Assembly (NCBI RefSeq): GCF_005938625.1
Contig: NZ_VCNJ01000017.1
Coordinates: 1 to 64,000, forward strand
Reading direction: 5' to 3'
Length of the DNA stretch: 64,000 bases
Origin: Pseudomonas fluorescens
GTDB taxonomy: Bacteria; Pseudomonadota; Gammaproteobacteria; Pseudomonadales; Pseudomonadaceae
Under the pieces are notes generated by a model that worked only from the letters and a program-made list of their open reading frames with translations, ran no database searches and was not told where the DNA came from. A program made the position numbers and the translations under genes. This document shows, in pieces, positions 1 through 8,157 of this stretch (within the stretch, counting starts at the first letter, position 1; each line of letters begins with the position of its first letter).

Positions 1-2228
1 AGTACAAGCGGACTTTATTGATCAGAAGCACGTCGCGACCACCTTTGGAGACCGAAACAACCGAAGCGACGACCACACCTACAACGGATCAGCTCTCCGC
101 GGAGCGCACCTTGCAGCTGCTCTCAACGCTAGACAGTCCTATTTTGAATCCCGCAGTGTTTATTGATGATTACATCAACACAGGTATTAGTCGCTACGAG
201 GAACAAAGCGGCACGACTTCTTATTTGTCGCCGGACAGCTATGTCAGTGTGACCTACCATCCCGGCCCCTACGACCCTACCATGATCCCCCCTCATGCAC
301 GTGCACCGAGCAGCAGCACGGTACGCGTAGCACTCCGGGACGTCGTGACGGGGCACTATCTCTACGCTTTCAAGCAAGCGAGGGATTCGCTGGGCCGTCA
401 GTACTCGTATCCCCGAACCACGTTTGAGCCGAGTGAGCTGATCAATTCTCTGACTCAGGAAAATCTGCAAACCGTGATGGAACGCGCGTTGTCGACGTAT
501 CGGGCGAATCCTGCCAACCGTACCGGACTGACAGCGCTCTATCAGAAAATGGTACGACTACGTTGCATAGCGTATTTGGATAGTCCAGACAAGAATGTGG
601 GATATGTGCCCGCCGTGGAGAATTTTCTAAGTGGGAATATTCAGGCCCAAGAAGTGCTCTTCAAAGGAACCAAGCTGAACGGAATGTTTCTGATACCCTC
701 CGGCCGCAAAGGCGGTGTGCTTTTTGACGTAGACACCCCCGATTTTTTTCACGTGATCAGCGGGAGGCGCACCTATTCGACGTTCACGGGTATGCAAACC
801 GAGTTAGTTTCTGTGTTTCCCGATACGGTGGCCTTTAAAGAACGGCTTCTTGCAAAGCTACCCTGCGTTTCGGCGCAGCAGTATAAAGATAGTCCCGTTT
901 CGATTTTTCAACCTACGGTGGTATCCGATCTCAATGCCACGCCACCCGGTGTGTGGCTGATACACCCCTTTTCTTTCGTCGCCAGCGCAAACCTAAGTGA
1001 TTTGGCCGATAAGCTGTTCGAGGGTCTGATGAGTCGTCTCGATTCGGACATCGATTATCTGGTGTTCAGTTCCTGGGAGCAAATCACTGGACACTTGCTA
1101 GAGGTAGCCAAGAGCATTCTGACGATTGCCGCCATTGGTTTGAATACTGTTATTCCGGGGACAGGGGCTTTGTTGGGCCGTATCGCATTGTTTTTGAGCA
1201 ATCTGGCGCTGGACGGTGCTTACGTCGCAGCCAGCTGGACACAGGCGCAGATGGCTGACCGGCCGGAAGATGCCGCGGCCTTTCGCAACGAGGCGATCCT
1301 GGCCGGGATACTGGGTGGCGTGGGAACGCTGGCGAGCGCAGCGCCTTTGACCCGACACGGCATTACCGAAGGCCTTGCCCTTTATCGTCGAACCAAGTCA
1401 GCCACGCGTGCGTTCATTCCACAGGCGTTGCGCAGTGTGACATGGTCCCGACTCGCCGATAACGGCAAGATCAATCTTTTGGTTGATCACATGAAAGGCA
1501 GCGAGCCCGCCCGGCGCTTGGCGCTCCTGACCACTGCTGAAGCGGTGGAGCTGTCGATCCGCCGGAATTTGGAATTGGACTCCCTCGGGACCGTAAGGAC
1601 ACGTTTCGCTTGGGGGGAATTGGCCTTTGAACAAGCTCAGGCGCAACGCCGCCTGCAGTCTGACCTGACGCGGTTGAGCGCGGCCAATAGTCACATTCAT
1701 GGTTTTCTGGACGCACCAGCTTCGGTTCCTCGTCAATCCTTGTCTGGAGAGCCAGAGCTAGCCGCCGCCAACTGGATCACCGGCAGTAGCCGATCGGCCC
1801 CCGATCCGGCATCAGTAAACGCACTGCAGGGGCGCATCCGGAATGTGCTTTCACAGAACCACCAGACCGATCTGATGGATATACATGCCATAGATCGCCT
1901 GCACGCGGTGGTGTACCAGCCTGCAGTAGGGCAAGTCGAGCGGGTGTTCCGTTCCAGCAGCGATCCGCTGTTCATGGGCTCGGATGTGGGCCGTGCCGGT
2001 TTTGTGAAAGCATTGGACGCCATTAAAATCAAGGTCCAGGCGGGGCAAGTAGACGCGGGCGAAGCGCTGTTTGGCGCCATTGTCCGTTACCATCCCTATG
2101 GAGATGGTAACGGTCGAACCGCACGTACTATTTATGCCTTAGCGCAATTGAATAAACAGGAGTCATCGTTCAAGGCGCTGACCCCGCTGGCTGAAGACAT
2201 GCTCAGTGGTATTGATTCACTGCAGTGA
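1..2228 (+). CDS. Fic-domain toxin/effector-like protein (5' end outside window)
   Basis: The reading frame is already open at base 1 and the first possible start in the window (TTG at 18) has no clear ribosome binding site, so the true start probably lies upstream; at least 736 codons are present. The C-terminus carries HPYGDGNGRTAR, a complete Fic motif (HPFx[D/E]GNGRxxR), about 45 residues before the stop. Fic enzymes transfer AMP or related groups from nucleotides to target hydroxyls, with the motif His as base. A central hydrophobic stretch around residues 355-440 (counted from base 18) and a long N-terminal part resemble the large DUF6543/dermonecrotic-type toxins of Pseudomonas, which is a family impression only. 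I found no clear inhibitory (S/T)xxxE(G/N) motif and no partner antitoxin downstream. A secreted or translocated effector is the likeliest role; the target is unknown. Confidence 0.75.
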   Translation, partial: YKRTLLIRSTSRPPLETETTEATTTPTTDQLSAERTLQLLSTLDSPILNPAVFIDDYINTGISRYEEQSGTTSYLSPDSYVSVTYHPGPYDPTMIPPHARAPSSSTVRVALRDVVTGHYLYAFKQARDSLGRQYSYPRTTFEPSELINSLTQENLQTVMERALSTYRANPANRTGLTALYQKMVRLRCIAYLDSPDKNVGYVPAVENFLSGNIQAQEVLFKGTKLNGMFLIPSGRKGGVLFDVDTPDFFHVISGRRTYSTFTGMQTELVSVFPDTVAFKERLLAKLPCVSAQQYKDSPVSIFQPTVVSDLNATPPGVWLIHPFSFVASANLSDLADKLFEGLMSRLDSDIDYLVFSSWEQITGHLLEVAKSILTIAAIGLNTVIPGTGALLGRIALFLSNLALDGAYVAASWTQAQMADRPEDAAAFRNEAILAGILGGVGTLASAAPLTRHGITEGLALYRRTKSATRAFIPQALRSVTWSRLADNGKINLLVDHMKGSEPARRLALLTTAEAVELSIRRNLELDSLGTVRTRFAWGELAFEQAQAQRRLQSDLTRLSAANSHIHGFLDAPASVPRQSLSGEPELAAANWITGSSRSAPDPASVNALQGRIRNVLSQNHQTDLMDIHAIDRLHAVVYQPAVGQVERVFRSSSDPLFMGSDVGRAGFVKALDAIKIKVQAGQVDAGEALFGAIVRYHPYGDGNGRTARTIYALAQLNKQESSFKALTPLAEDMLSGIDSLQ

Positions 2229-3135
2229 CCGCAAGCTGAAGGCTCAACTTACCGATTTCTAAGTCACCAGCATTCGCCGCACAGTGCGTGATTCGTCACG
2301 CGCCGTGCGTTGTGGTATCGCTAGGAATGAGTCGATGCTCAATTGAATGATGTTGCGCCTTCAGTTCTCTCACACGACCGTCCATGCGGGTCCGTATAGA
2401 GAGGTTCAATTAATACACTCGCTGCACAAGGCTACGTAACGAGAACAGCCCCATCTGGCGGAATACAACATCGGAGCCGCCTGATAAATGTGAAGAGTTG
2501 TGAAGTTCCACCGCTGTCGAAGAACTGACAACGCAATTTTCAACGCAGCCGTCCCCCATCCGCCATCACAAGATCGACTACATCGATTCTTCAGATCTTC
2601 CCCACCTTGAGAAGCCAATACTTTACATGCCATGCGCTCAGCGAAACCTTGCTTGATACAAAAAAAACGTTGAGAAAGCACTTATCCCCCTCCCGCCAGC
2701 GGGGTATGCGTGCCTTTTTATTGCAAAGCTAGATGACATGCAAACCGTCCTACCGCCAGCGTTGGAGTAGGGCATGCATGGGCCTATACCTTTTGCACAA
2801 AATGCAAAGTTTTGAAAAGAAATGGCATTTCTTTGCATAGAGGTTGGTTTCGAAAACCTGCCGAGTGGTGATCTGAAAGTCCCGTATTCATTGGCGATGG
2901 AGCGAAAAAAGTACAGATGCTCTTATTTTTCGAAAAGTGATCGCTAAATAAATCAGTGCCTCCGGAGACCGCCAGCTGTGCGGGGCATCACCCTAGGAGA
3001 CATGAATGGCGGGGCTTAAGGCTGAGAATCCCAACAATCTATCGTTTCATTCAGGCGTAAAGGTAGGTGTCGACTAAGCTCCAGTTGCTCCGAACGTCCG
3101 TGCTCCCCTTTATCTCGACACCACTGGAGGTTTCG
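2229..3135. other. Non-coding accessory stretch with repeats and a palindrome
   Basis: No convincing gene is seen in these 907 bases; the short open frames give low-complexity translations without recognisable motifs. The stretch is richer in A and T than the core genes. It holds two degenerate direct copies of a segment around CCGCCAGCG (about 2684-2728 and 2748-2810), each with different flanking stem arms, and a perfect 19-base palindrome at 2816-2834 enclosed by an outer ATGCAAAG/CTTTGCAT pair (2802-2838). Confidence 0.5.
2816..2834. repeat. Perfect palindrome AAAGAAATGGCATTTCTTT
   Basis: Nine-base arms flank one central base. An outer 8-base inverted pair ATGCAAAG (2802-2809) and CTTTGCAT (2831-2838) overlaps it. 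It lies about 300 bases upstream of the unknown gene at 3136. It could be an operator for a dimeric regulator or a remnant of a mobile element end; nothing decides between these. Confidence 0.45.
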
Positions 3136-3657
3136 ATGGTCTGTCATTCCGCTGAGTTTGTTAGGGAAATCCTGCAAGAAAAGCCATACGTTCAAAGACT
3201 GTCTATTCACCTCACAGGCCAGATCCTGGAACTGGATTGCGACGACTTTTCCCGATTGTTACGAGCAATCGACGCCGTGGAGGCAGGCGAGCCATCTACG
3301 AAAACTCCAGGAGATTTCAAAGAAACAGGATTGCTAGCTGGGTATGGTCATTTCCACTATCGGGCAAGTGACTGGGCGTCTACTAACTTCGCTGCGGCTC
3401 AAGGCAGGCCAATCGGACAATCGTTGGATCAAACGATAGATGACTTAGCAGAGCGAATTATCAGAAGTGGTGTAGACCCGAGCCTCGGGATCGAAGACGT
3501 AATGAAAAAATTCACTGAACGCCTTCCTAAGTCAACCGGCGACTGGGTTCTCTACAGAGAGGGGGCAGCGGGACGCGAATATTTGGCGATCCATTCCCAT
3601 ACAGAGAGAGGGTCAGAGGAAGAAAAAGCATTGAAGGCGTTGCTGGACGGGATATGA
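3136..3657 (+). CDS. Unrecognised 173-residue protein
   Basis: I do not recognise this family. The frame extends upstream to a GTG at 3067, but ATG at 3136 has a strong GGAGG at 3126-3130 with 5 bases of spacing, so it is the better start. The protein is mixed and soluble, with no signal peptide or membrane segment; it has a middle segment GHFHYRASDW and a charged C-terminal third (ERGSEEEKALKALLDGI). It stands alone between non-coding accessory stretches, next to the iterated-repeat region and downstream of a Fic toxin gene. It is probably cargo of the same genomic island; no function can be assigned. Confidence 0.5.
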   Translation: MVCHSAEFVREILQEKPYVQRLSIHLTGQILELDCDDFSRLLRAIDAVEAGEPSTKTPGDFKETGLLAGYGHFHYRASDWASTNFAAAQGRPIGQSLDQTIDDLAERIIRSGVDPSLGIEDVMKKFTERLPKSTGDWVLYREGAAGREYLAIHSHTERGSEEEKALKALLDGI

Positions 3658-3725
3658 AAGCGTCGTTTTCGGTATGCGCTTTATATGAGATCGATTCTCA
3701 GGCAGGGGTGGGTATTTCAAAAAGA

Positions 3726-3990
3726 GTGATATAGGTGATACGGGGCGAAGGTTGCTCTGGAAGCCCCGATTTTACTGGGGTTTCTATATCACATAGAGAA
3801 GTAATATGAAGTGATATGAAAAGTGATATTTCCGCCGAACCCCCGGTTTCATTGGGTTTCGTGGTTTTGAAATATCACCTTATAAAAGAGTAATACGATT
3901 ACTTCTATATCACTCAAATATCACCTTTCCGAAAATCATTCAAAGCCTTATAGGACGTGGCTTGTAGCGATATTTAGGAAGGCATATCAC
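3726..3990. repeat. Cluster of eight GTGATAT/ATATCAC iterons
   Basis: Exact copies of GTGATAT start at 3726, 3811 and 3823, and of its complement ATATCAC at 3786, 3872, 3907, 3918 and 3984; a near copy GTGATAC is at 3735. Eight exact copies of a 7-mer in 265 bases is far above chance (about 0.03 expected on both strands). Several share extended flanks such as ATATCACCTT. Such arrays are typical of binding sites for replication initiators, excisionases/integrase arm sites or partition proteins on integrative elements. No such protein gene is in the window. Confidence 0.7.
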
Positions 3991-4141
3991 CTTTATTACT
4001 CTTTTTCCGCGGGGTCACACATTTTAGGCGCAACCGTCAGAAATGGCCGGGCGCTGGACTCGCTCACTGTATGAGCCGATGGCCGTCTGCATGCCTAGCT
4101 GTGCGTGCTTGAGCAGACCCGCGTATGGGATCGATCAGCGC

Positions 4142-4165
4142 GCTTGTTACGTGGCTTGTTACGTG
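4142..4165. repeat. Tandem direct repeat 2 x GCTTGTTACGTG
   Basis: Two perfect 12-base copies abut at 4142-4153 and 4154-4165, just downstream of the 3' end of tRNA-Thr in its direction of transcription. Short direct repeats at this position are often integrase core or arm sites, but no second attachment site or integrase can be seen here. Confidence 0.5.
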
Positions 4166-4172
4166 TAGCGCA

Positions 4173-4209
4173 AAAACAAAGGGCCTGCATCGCTGCAAGC
4201 CCTTGTTTT
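4173..4209 (-). terminator. Terminator of tRNA-Thr
   Basis: An inverted repeat (AAAACAAAGGGC...TGCA / TGCA.GCCCTTGTTTT) begins three bases beyond the encoded CCA of tRNA-Thr. Read on the minus strand the stem is followed by a T-rich run, as expected for intrinsic termination. Confidence 0.75.
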
Positions 4210-4212
4210 GTA

Positions 4213-4288
<76 letters not shown>

Positions 4289-4697
4289 GTTGTGGGCGAC
4301 GATTATAGCGATTGGGAAGATCCTGTAAACCCCTGAATTCAGACTATTTTTGCATCGCGGCAAATTAAGCACTGTGCAATGCGTAACGCAGCATTTGTGC
4401 CTTACGCACGATAGGGCTGTTTTGCAGGACAGGCAGTGGAGTTTCGGCTTTCGCGAGGGCGAAATTATTCGCTCGGCGAGCGCCATTATTCGGCGGTTAT
4501 GTCGTTTTGATTGGCAGCTTATGCACAACTGAGAGGCACGAAGTCATACTCAGGCGAGGTTTTGTGAACCCATTCTCATTTTGTTCGCAAATCCCTGTTT
4601 TACAGGTTTTTTATTTATGTGAACAAAAAATGACCAGTGTTGTTAAGGCGACGAAACAGGCGCAGATATTGGATCCACGGCAAATCCATCAACAGAG
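4289..4697. other. Intergenic stretch with DnaA-box-like sequences and a nested inverted repeat
   Basis: No gene is seen. A DnaA-box-like TTATGCACA lies at 4519-4527 and a perfect DnaA box TTATCCACA at 4698-4706, just inside the end of the neighbouring gene; a further box (TGTGGATAA) is inside that gene at 4947-4955. A nested inverted repeat spans 4579-4628: outer arms TTTTGTTCGCA and TGTGAACAAAA, inner stem CCTGT/ACAGG at 4594-4606. Confidence 0.5.
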
Positions 4698-5954
4698 TTA
4701 TCCACAGGCTGTAACGTTTTGAGCGCGTTCGGCCATTAGCAGCAAATTACGCGGAGTCAGCAAGGTGTCGCAGAAGCTGCCGAGGCGGACGGTGTAGCCC
4801 TGTTCTGAGAGGAAAAGCGCCCGATCCAGATTCAGCCAAAGCTCCAGTGGCCGTCGGAACAGCCCGCGAAGCAATTCGAGGTTGCGAACTTCGGCCAACC
4901 GCTGCCAACCGGCTGCTTCGAGTGCGGGCCAATCTCGCTCACCGATTGTGGATAACTCTTTGAGCGCAGCCAGATCCCGACAGTAATCAGCGAACGGTTT
5001 TTCCAGCCAGGCGCTGGGCAGGGAGGGCGTTGGCAAATACTCGTCGACGCCGCGCACTTGCCGTTGCAGCAGATCGAAGGCCAAACGACGGGCCATCGAA
5101 GTGTCGCGCTGACGTCGGACGCGAGCACCGGCTGTGACGGTTTCGCTCGCCGGCAGCGCCAGATCTTCCAGCGAGAGCTGTAGGAGCGATGCCGATCCTG
5201 CGCAGGACAATGCCTGATATTCGCTACGACTGATGCGGTTGTAGCAGCAGGGCGCGATCGCCATTCGTTGGCAACCGGCAGCACTGGCCAGTTGCATCAA
5301 GCGCACATGCAGATCACCACACGCATGCAGGGCGACGGGCGTGTGAGTCGCGCTCAACACGGTAGAGGCGTTCGCCGCCAGTACGTCCTGTTCCACGTGC
5401 AAAGCGTGCAACTGATGACGCTGACTCAACGCCTGACCGCTGGCGACCAATAGCGGATCGTATTCAACGCAAGTCAGTTGCTGCCCCGCGCCCAACAACC
5501 GTCGCCCCAAATGCCCCTTGCCCGAACACCAGTCCAGCCAATGCATCGGCTGCGAGGTGAAAGACAAACGACTGGCGAACGCCTCAATCTGCTGCCACTT
5601 GCGTCCCGGCACATCGACATTCAGTCGATGGCCCGCAGCTTCCAGTGCATGCCCCGGCAACTCACCAACTGCACTCAACTCAGCCGACAGCGCCGCCAAT
5701 GAAGCGAACGGCTCCGGCGCATCGACAAGTTCGGCAGGTTGATTGTGAGCGTTTTCCGCGTCTTCCAGCGACCGTCCGCGCAGCCACAAGGCCAGCTCCG
5801 GGTAGGACGCTTCCCAAACAAGCGAAAGATGAGTGAACGGTCGAGGTTTCCACAGCGCCTGATGCTCAACCAAAAAAGCATCCAACGCGGTGAAGCGGGC
5901 GAGTAAGTTCTCGCCCGTCAGCACGTAGGAAGAATCAACGCCCTTGGCAGGCAT
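4698..5954 (-). CDS. SAM-dependent methyltransferase (Methyltransf_32/GSTCD-like)
   Basis: The 418-residue protein has the SAM-binding segment WLDWCSGKGHLGRRLL near residue 155, followed by CVEYDPLL, LHACGDL and APCCYNR, the motif set of the family that includes eukaryotic GSTCD. The substrate is unknown. ATG at 5954 is chosen because the longer open frame (to 6002) would overlap the permease by 68 bases, whereas this start gives a 20-base overlap with the end of the upstream permease gene (5935). It is therefore probably the last gene of the amino acid transporter operon, though it need not share its function. The end of the gene carries a perfect DnaA box. Confidence 0.75.
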   Translation of the reverse strand: MPAKGVDSSYVLTGENLLARFTALDAFLVEHQALWKPRPFTHLSLVWEASYPELALWLRGRSLEDAENAHNQPAELVDAPEPFASLAALSAELSAVGELPGHALEAAGHRLNVDVPGRKWQQIEAFASRLSFTSQPMHWLDWCSGKGHLGRRLLGAGQQLTCVEYDPLLVASGQALSQRHQLHALHVEQDVLAANASTVLSATHTPVALHACGDLHVRLMQLASAAGCQRMAIAPCCYNRISRSEYQALSCAGSASLLQLSLEDLALPASETVTAGARVRRQRDTSMARRLAFDLLQRQVRGVDEYLPTPSLPSAWLEKPFADYCRDLAALKELSTIGERDWPALEAAGWQRLAEVRNLELLRGLFRRPLELWLNLDRALFLSEQGYTVRLGSFCDTLLTPRNLLLMAERAQNVTACG

Positions 5955-6624
5955 CGACGCGCAACCATCGCTCCAGCTGTTTGAATGCCTGAACGAGAAC
6001 AAACGACATCAGCAGGTAAATGACGCCTGCGGTGAAGAACATATCCACGGTGAGGTAGTTGCGGGCAATGATCGTGCGGGTAATGCCGGTGAGTTCGAGC
6101 AAGGTCACCGTGCTCGCCAGAGAACTGGCCTTCAACATCAGGATGACTTCGTTGCTGTAGGCCGGCAGGCCGATGCGCGCGGCGCGCGGCAGGACGATAT
6201 AGAACAATGCCTTGGCCTTGGACATGCCCAGTGCACGCGCGGCTTCGATCTCGCCCGGCGGGATCGCTTGAATGGCGCCACGCAGGATTTCGGCGATATA
6301 GGCGGCAGTATGCAGGGTCATCGTGGCGACAGCGCACCAGAAGGGTTCTCGCAAATACGGCCACATGAAACTGTCGCGTACGGCGTCGAACTGAGCGAGG
6401 CCGTAGTAGACCAGAAACAGTTGTACGAGCAGCGGAGTGCCACGAAAGAAAAAGATGTAAGCGTAAGGAAATGCGCGAACAAACCAGAGCTTGGAGGAGC
6501 GCGCGATGCCCAGAGGGATCGCCAGCAACAACCCGAGAATAACGGCGATGCCCACCAGTTCGAGTGTCAGGACGGCGCCCTGAAAGAACTTCGGCAGCCA
6601 CTTATAGATGACTTCCCATTCCAT
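5935..6624 (-). CDS. Amino acid ABC transporter permease (HisM-like)
   Basis: This 229-residue inner-membrane protein is one of two permeases of a polar/basic amino acid importer. It has about five membrane segments and the EAA loop that contacts the ATPase (GEIEAARALGMSKAKALFYIVLP). ATG at 6624 overlaps the stop of the preceding permease by one base (TAATG), so the two are translationally coupled. The product resembles HisM/ArgM (EVIYKWLPKFFQGAVLTLEL near the start). Its frame stays open far upstream, but that extension only mirrors the neighbouring permease in another frame. Confidence 0.9.
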   Translation of the reverse strand: MEWEVIYKWLPKFFQGAVLTLELVGIAVILGLLLAIPLGIARSSKLWFVRAFPYAYIFFFRGTPLLVQLFLVYYGLAQFDAVRDSFMWPYLREPFWCAVATMTLHTAAYIAEILRGAIQAIPPGEIEAARALGMSKAKALFYIVLPRAARIGLPAYSNEVILMLKASSLASTVTLLELTGITRTIIARNYLTVDMFFTAGVIYLLMSFVLVQAFKQLERWLRVDACQGR

Positions 6625-7316
6625 TACGTCGTCCTCACGAAGCCACGGGCGGCGCGTTTTTCCATGAAGTGCATGGTGGCCATCGCCAGTATGGTCAGGC
6701 CCAGATACATGACGGCTGCGACCAGATAGAAGGTGAATGGATGCTTGGCGAAGGTCACGGCGTTCTGCGCATTGCGCATGATTTCTTCCAGGCCGATGAC
6801 CGACACCAGAGCAGTGTCTTTCATCAGGATCATGAACAGATTGCCCAGACCGGGCAGGGCGATGCGCCACATCTGCGGCATTATCAACCGGGTGAAGATC
6901 CGCCATTTCGACAGGCCCAGGGCCTGACCGGCCTCACGGTGTCCTTTCGGAATGGCCAGGATGGCGCCACGAAATACCTCCGTGGCATAGGCGCCGAAGC
7001 ACAGTCCGAGTGCGGTTACGCCCGCCACAAAGGGGCTTAGCGCCAGGTCTGGATTGCCAAAGTATTCGCCAATGGCATTCATCGTCTTGACGGTGCCGAG
7101 GTAGATCAGCAGAACCCAAAGCAGTTCCGGCACACCACGTACGATGGTCGAGTAGGTTTCGCCAAGCCATTGCAGCGGCTTGTACGGGGAAGTCTTGGCC
7201 AAGGCGCCGAGCAGGCCGAGCACCAGTCCCAGGCACAGGGCGGTGAGAGCCAGTTGGACGGTCATCAGCGCGCCGGCAGCGAGGGCCGGGCCGAATCCGT
7301 AGAGGTCGATAATCAT
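6624..7316 (-). CDS. Amino acid ABC transporter permease (HisQ-like)
   Basis: The 230-residue protein is the partner permease of the basic amino acid importer. It starts MIIDLYGFGPALAAGALMT and contains the EAA loop GHREAGQALGLSKWRIFTRLIMP, with five predicted membrane segments, as in HisQ/ArtQ. It lies between the binding-protein gene and the second permease, with a 78-base gap to the former that contains a strong stem-loop (7355-7378). Confidence 0.9.
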   Translation of the reverse strand: MIIDLYGFGPALAAGALMTVQLALTALCLGLVLGLLGALAKTSPYKPLQWLGETYSTIVRGVPELLWVLLIYLGTVKTMNAIGEYFGNPDLALSPFVAGVTALGLCFGAYATEVFRGAILAIPKGHREAGQALGLSKWRIFTRLIMPQMWRIALPGLGNLFMILMKDTALVSVIGLEEIMRNAQNAVTFAKHPFTFYLVAAVMYLGLTILAMATMHFMEKRAARGFVRTT

Positions 7317-7354
7317 GGAGTTCTGTTCAAATTGCGGCAGGCAAAGTCGGAAGC

Positions 7355-7378
7355 CGGCGCCGTTGAGTCACGGCGCCA
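7355..7378 (-). promoter_or_regulatory. Intercistronic stem-loop between binding protein and permease genes
   Basis: GGCGCCG (7356-7362) and CGGCGCC (7371-7377) form a 7-base GC stem with an 8-base loop in the short gap after the binding-protein gene. There is no U-run, so it is more likely an mRNA-stabilising or partial-termination hairpin that keeps the binding protein in excess over the permeases, as known for hisJ/malE-type operons. That role is inferred. Confidence 0.55.
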
Positions 7379-7394
7379 GTCCCACAGGTCAGGA

Positions 7395-8144
7395 TCAGTA
7401 GATGCTGAACGGGAAGTACTTGTCGTTGATCTTCTTGTAGGTACCGTCGGCGACGATTTCCTTCAGGGCAGCGTTCAACTTCTCACGCAGTGGGTCGCCT
7501 TTACGCACAGCGATGCCGATCTTGTCGCTTTCTACAACCGGGTCGCCCTTGAACTCGTAGTTCTTGCCCGCGTCGCTTTTCAGCCAGTCGTAGTTGGCGT
7601 ACTTGTCGGCGAGGATCGCGTCGACACGACCGGACGTCAGGTCGAGGTAGGCGTTTTCCTGGGTGTCATAGAGTTTGACGTTGAGATCGCTGCCGTAGTT
7701 GTCTTCCAGCCAGGTGCCGGCCAGCGTGGCACGCTGGGTACCGATGGACTTGCCCTTCAGCGAGTCCTTGTCGGTTTTGAAGTCGACGTTTTTCGGTGCA
7801 ATGAACTGCAGCTTGTTCGAGTAGTACGGGTCGGTGAAATCGACCGCGCCTTTGCGCTCGTCGGTGATCGACAGCGAGGAGATCAGGAAGTCGAACTTCT
7901 TCGCGTTCAGGGCCGGAATGATGCCGTCCCAGTCGGAAGTGACCACGGTGCACTCGACCTTCATCTTCGCGCAGAGGGCGTCGCCGATGTCTTTGTCGAA
8001 GCCGACCACGTTGCCGCTGGCGTCTTTGTTGTTGAACGGCGGGTAGGCCGCTTCGATGCCCATCTTCAGGGTTTCAGCCATGGCACCGGCGCTGAACGCG
8101 AGGGTGACGGCGGCGGCCAGGAAGACCTTCTTGAAATTCTGCAT
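7395..8144 (-). CDS. Periplasmic lysine/arginine/ornithine-type binding protein
   Basis: The 249-residue protein is a cluster 3 solute-binding protein (SBP_bac_3). A signal peptide of about 23 residues ends AMA before ETLKMGIEAAYPPFN, the typical first strand of HisJ/ArgT/AotJ. The family signatures GFDKDIGDALCAKM and SDWDGIIPALNAKKFDFLIS bind the amino acid backbone, and two cysteines (DALCAKMKVEC) match the HisJ/LAO disulfide. It delivers ligand to the two permeases encoded downstream. Ligand choice among Arg, Lys, Orn and His cannot be read from the sequence. Confidence 0.9.
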   Translation of the reverse strand: MQNFKKVFLAAAVTLAFSAGAMAETLKMGIEAAYPPFNNKDASGNVVGFDKDIGDALCAKMKVECTVVTSDWDGIIPALNAKKFDFLISSLSITDERKGAVDFTDPYYSNKLQFIAPKNVDFKTDKDSLKGKSIGTQRATLAGTWLEDNYGSDLNVKLYDTQENAYLDLTSGRVDAILADKYANYDWLKSDAGKNYEFKGDPVVESDKIGIAVRKGDPLREKLNAALKEIVADGTYKKINDKYFPFSIY

Positions 8145-8157
8145 GCATGTTGCTCCG

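Larger units (their letters stand above)
3658..4212. other. Gene-free stretch with iterated ATATCAC motifs, next to tRNA-Thr
   Basis: These 555 bases contain no believable gene. They hold the iterated motif cluster (3726-3990), two CCCC/GGGG-type stem-loops inside it (about 3763-3783 and 3839-3859), a perfect 12-base tandem repeat at 4142-4165, and the tRNA terminator at 4173-4209. The composition is clearly more AT-rich than the core genes. Confidence 0.6.

Noticed and set aside
2406..2838. Short open frames in the left accessory gap
   Set aside because: No start signal, no motif, low-complexity translations; they cross palindromic DNA.
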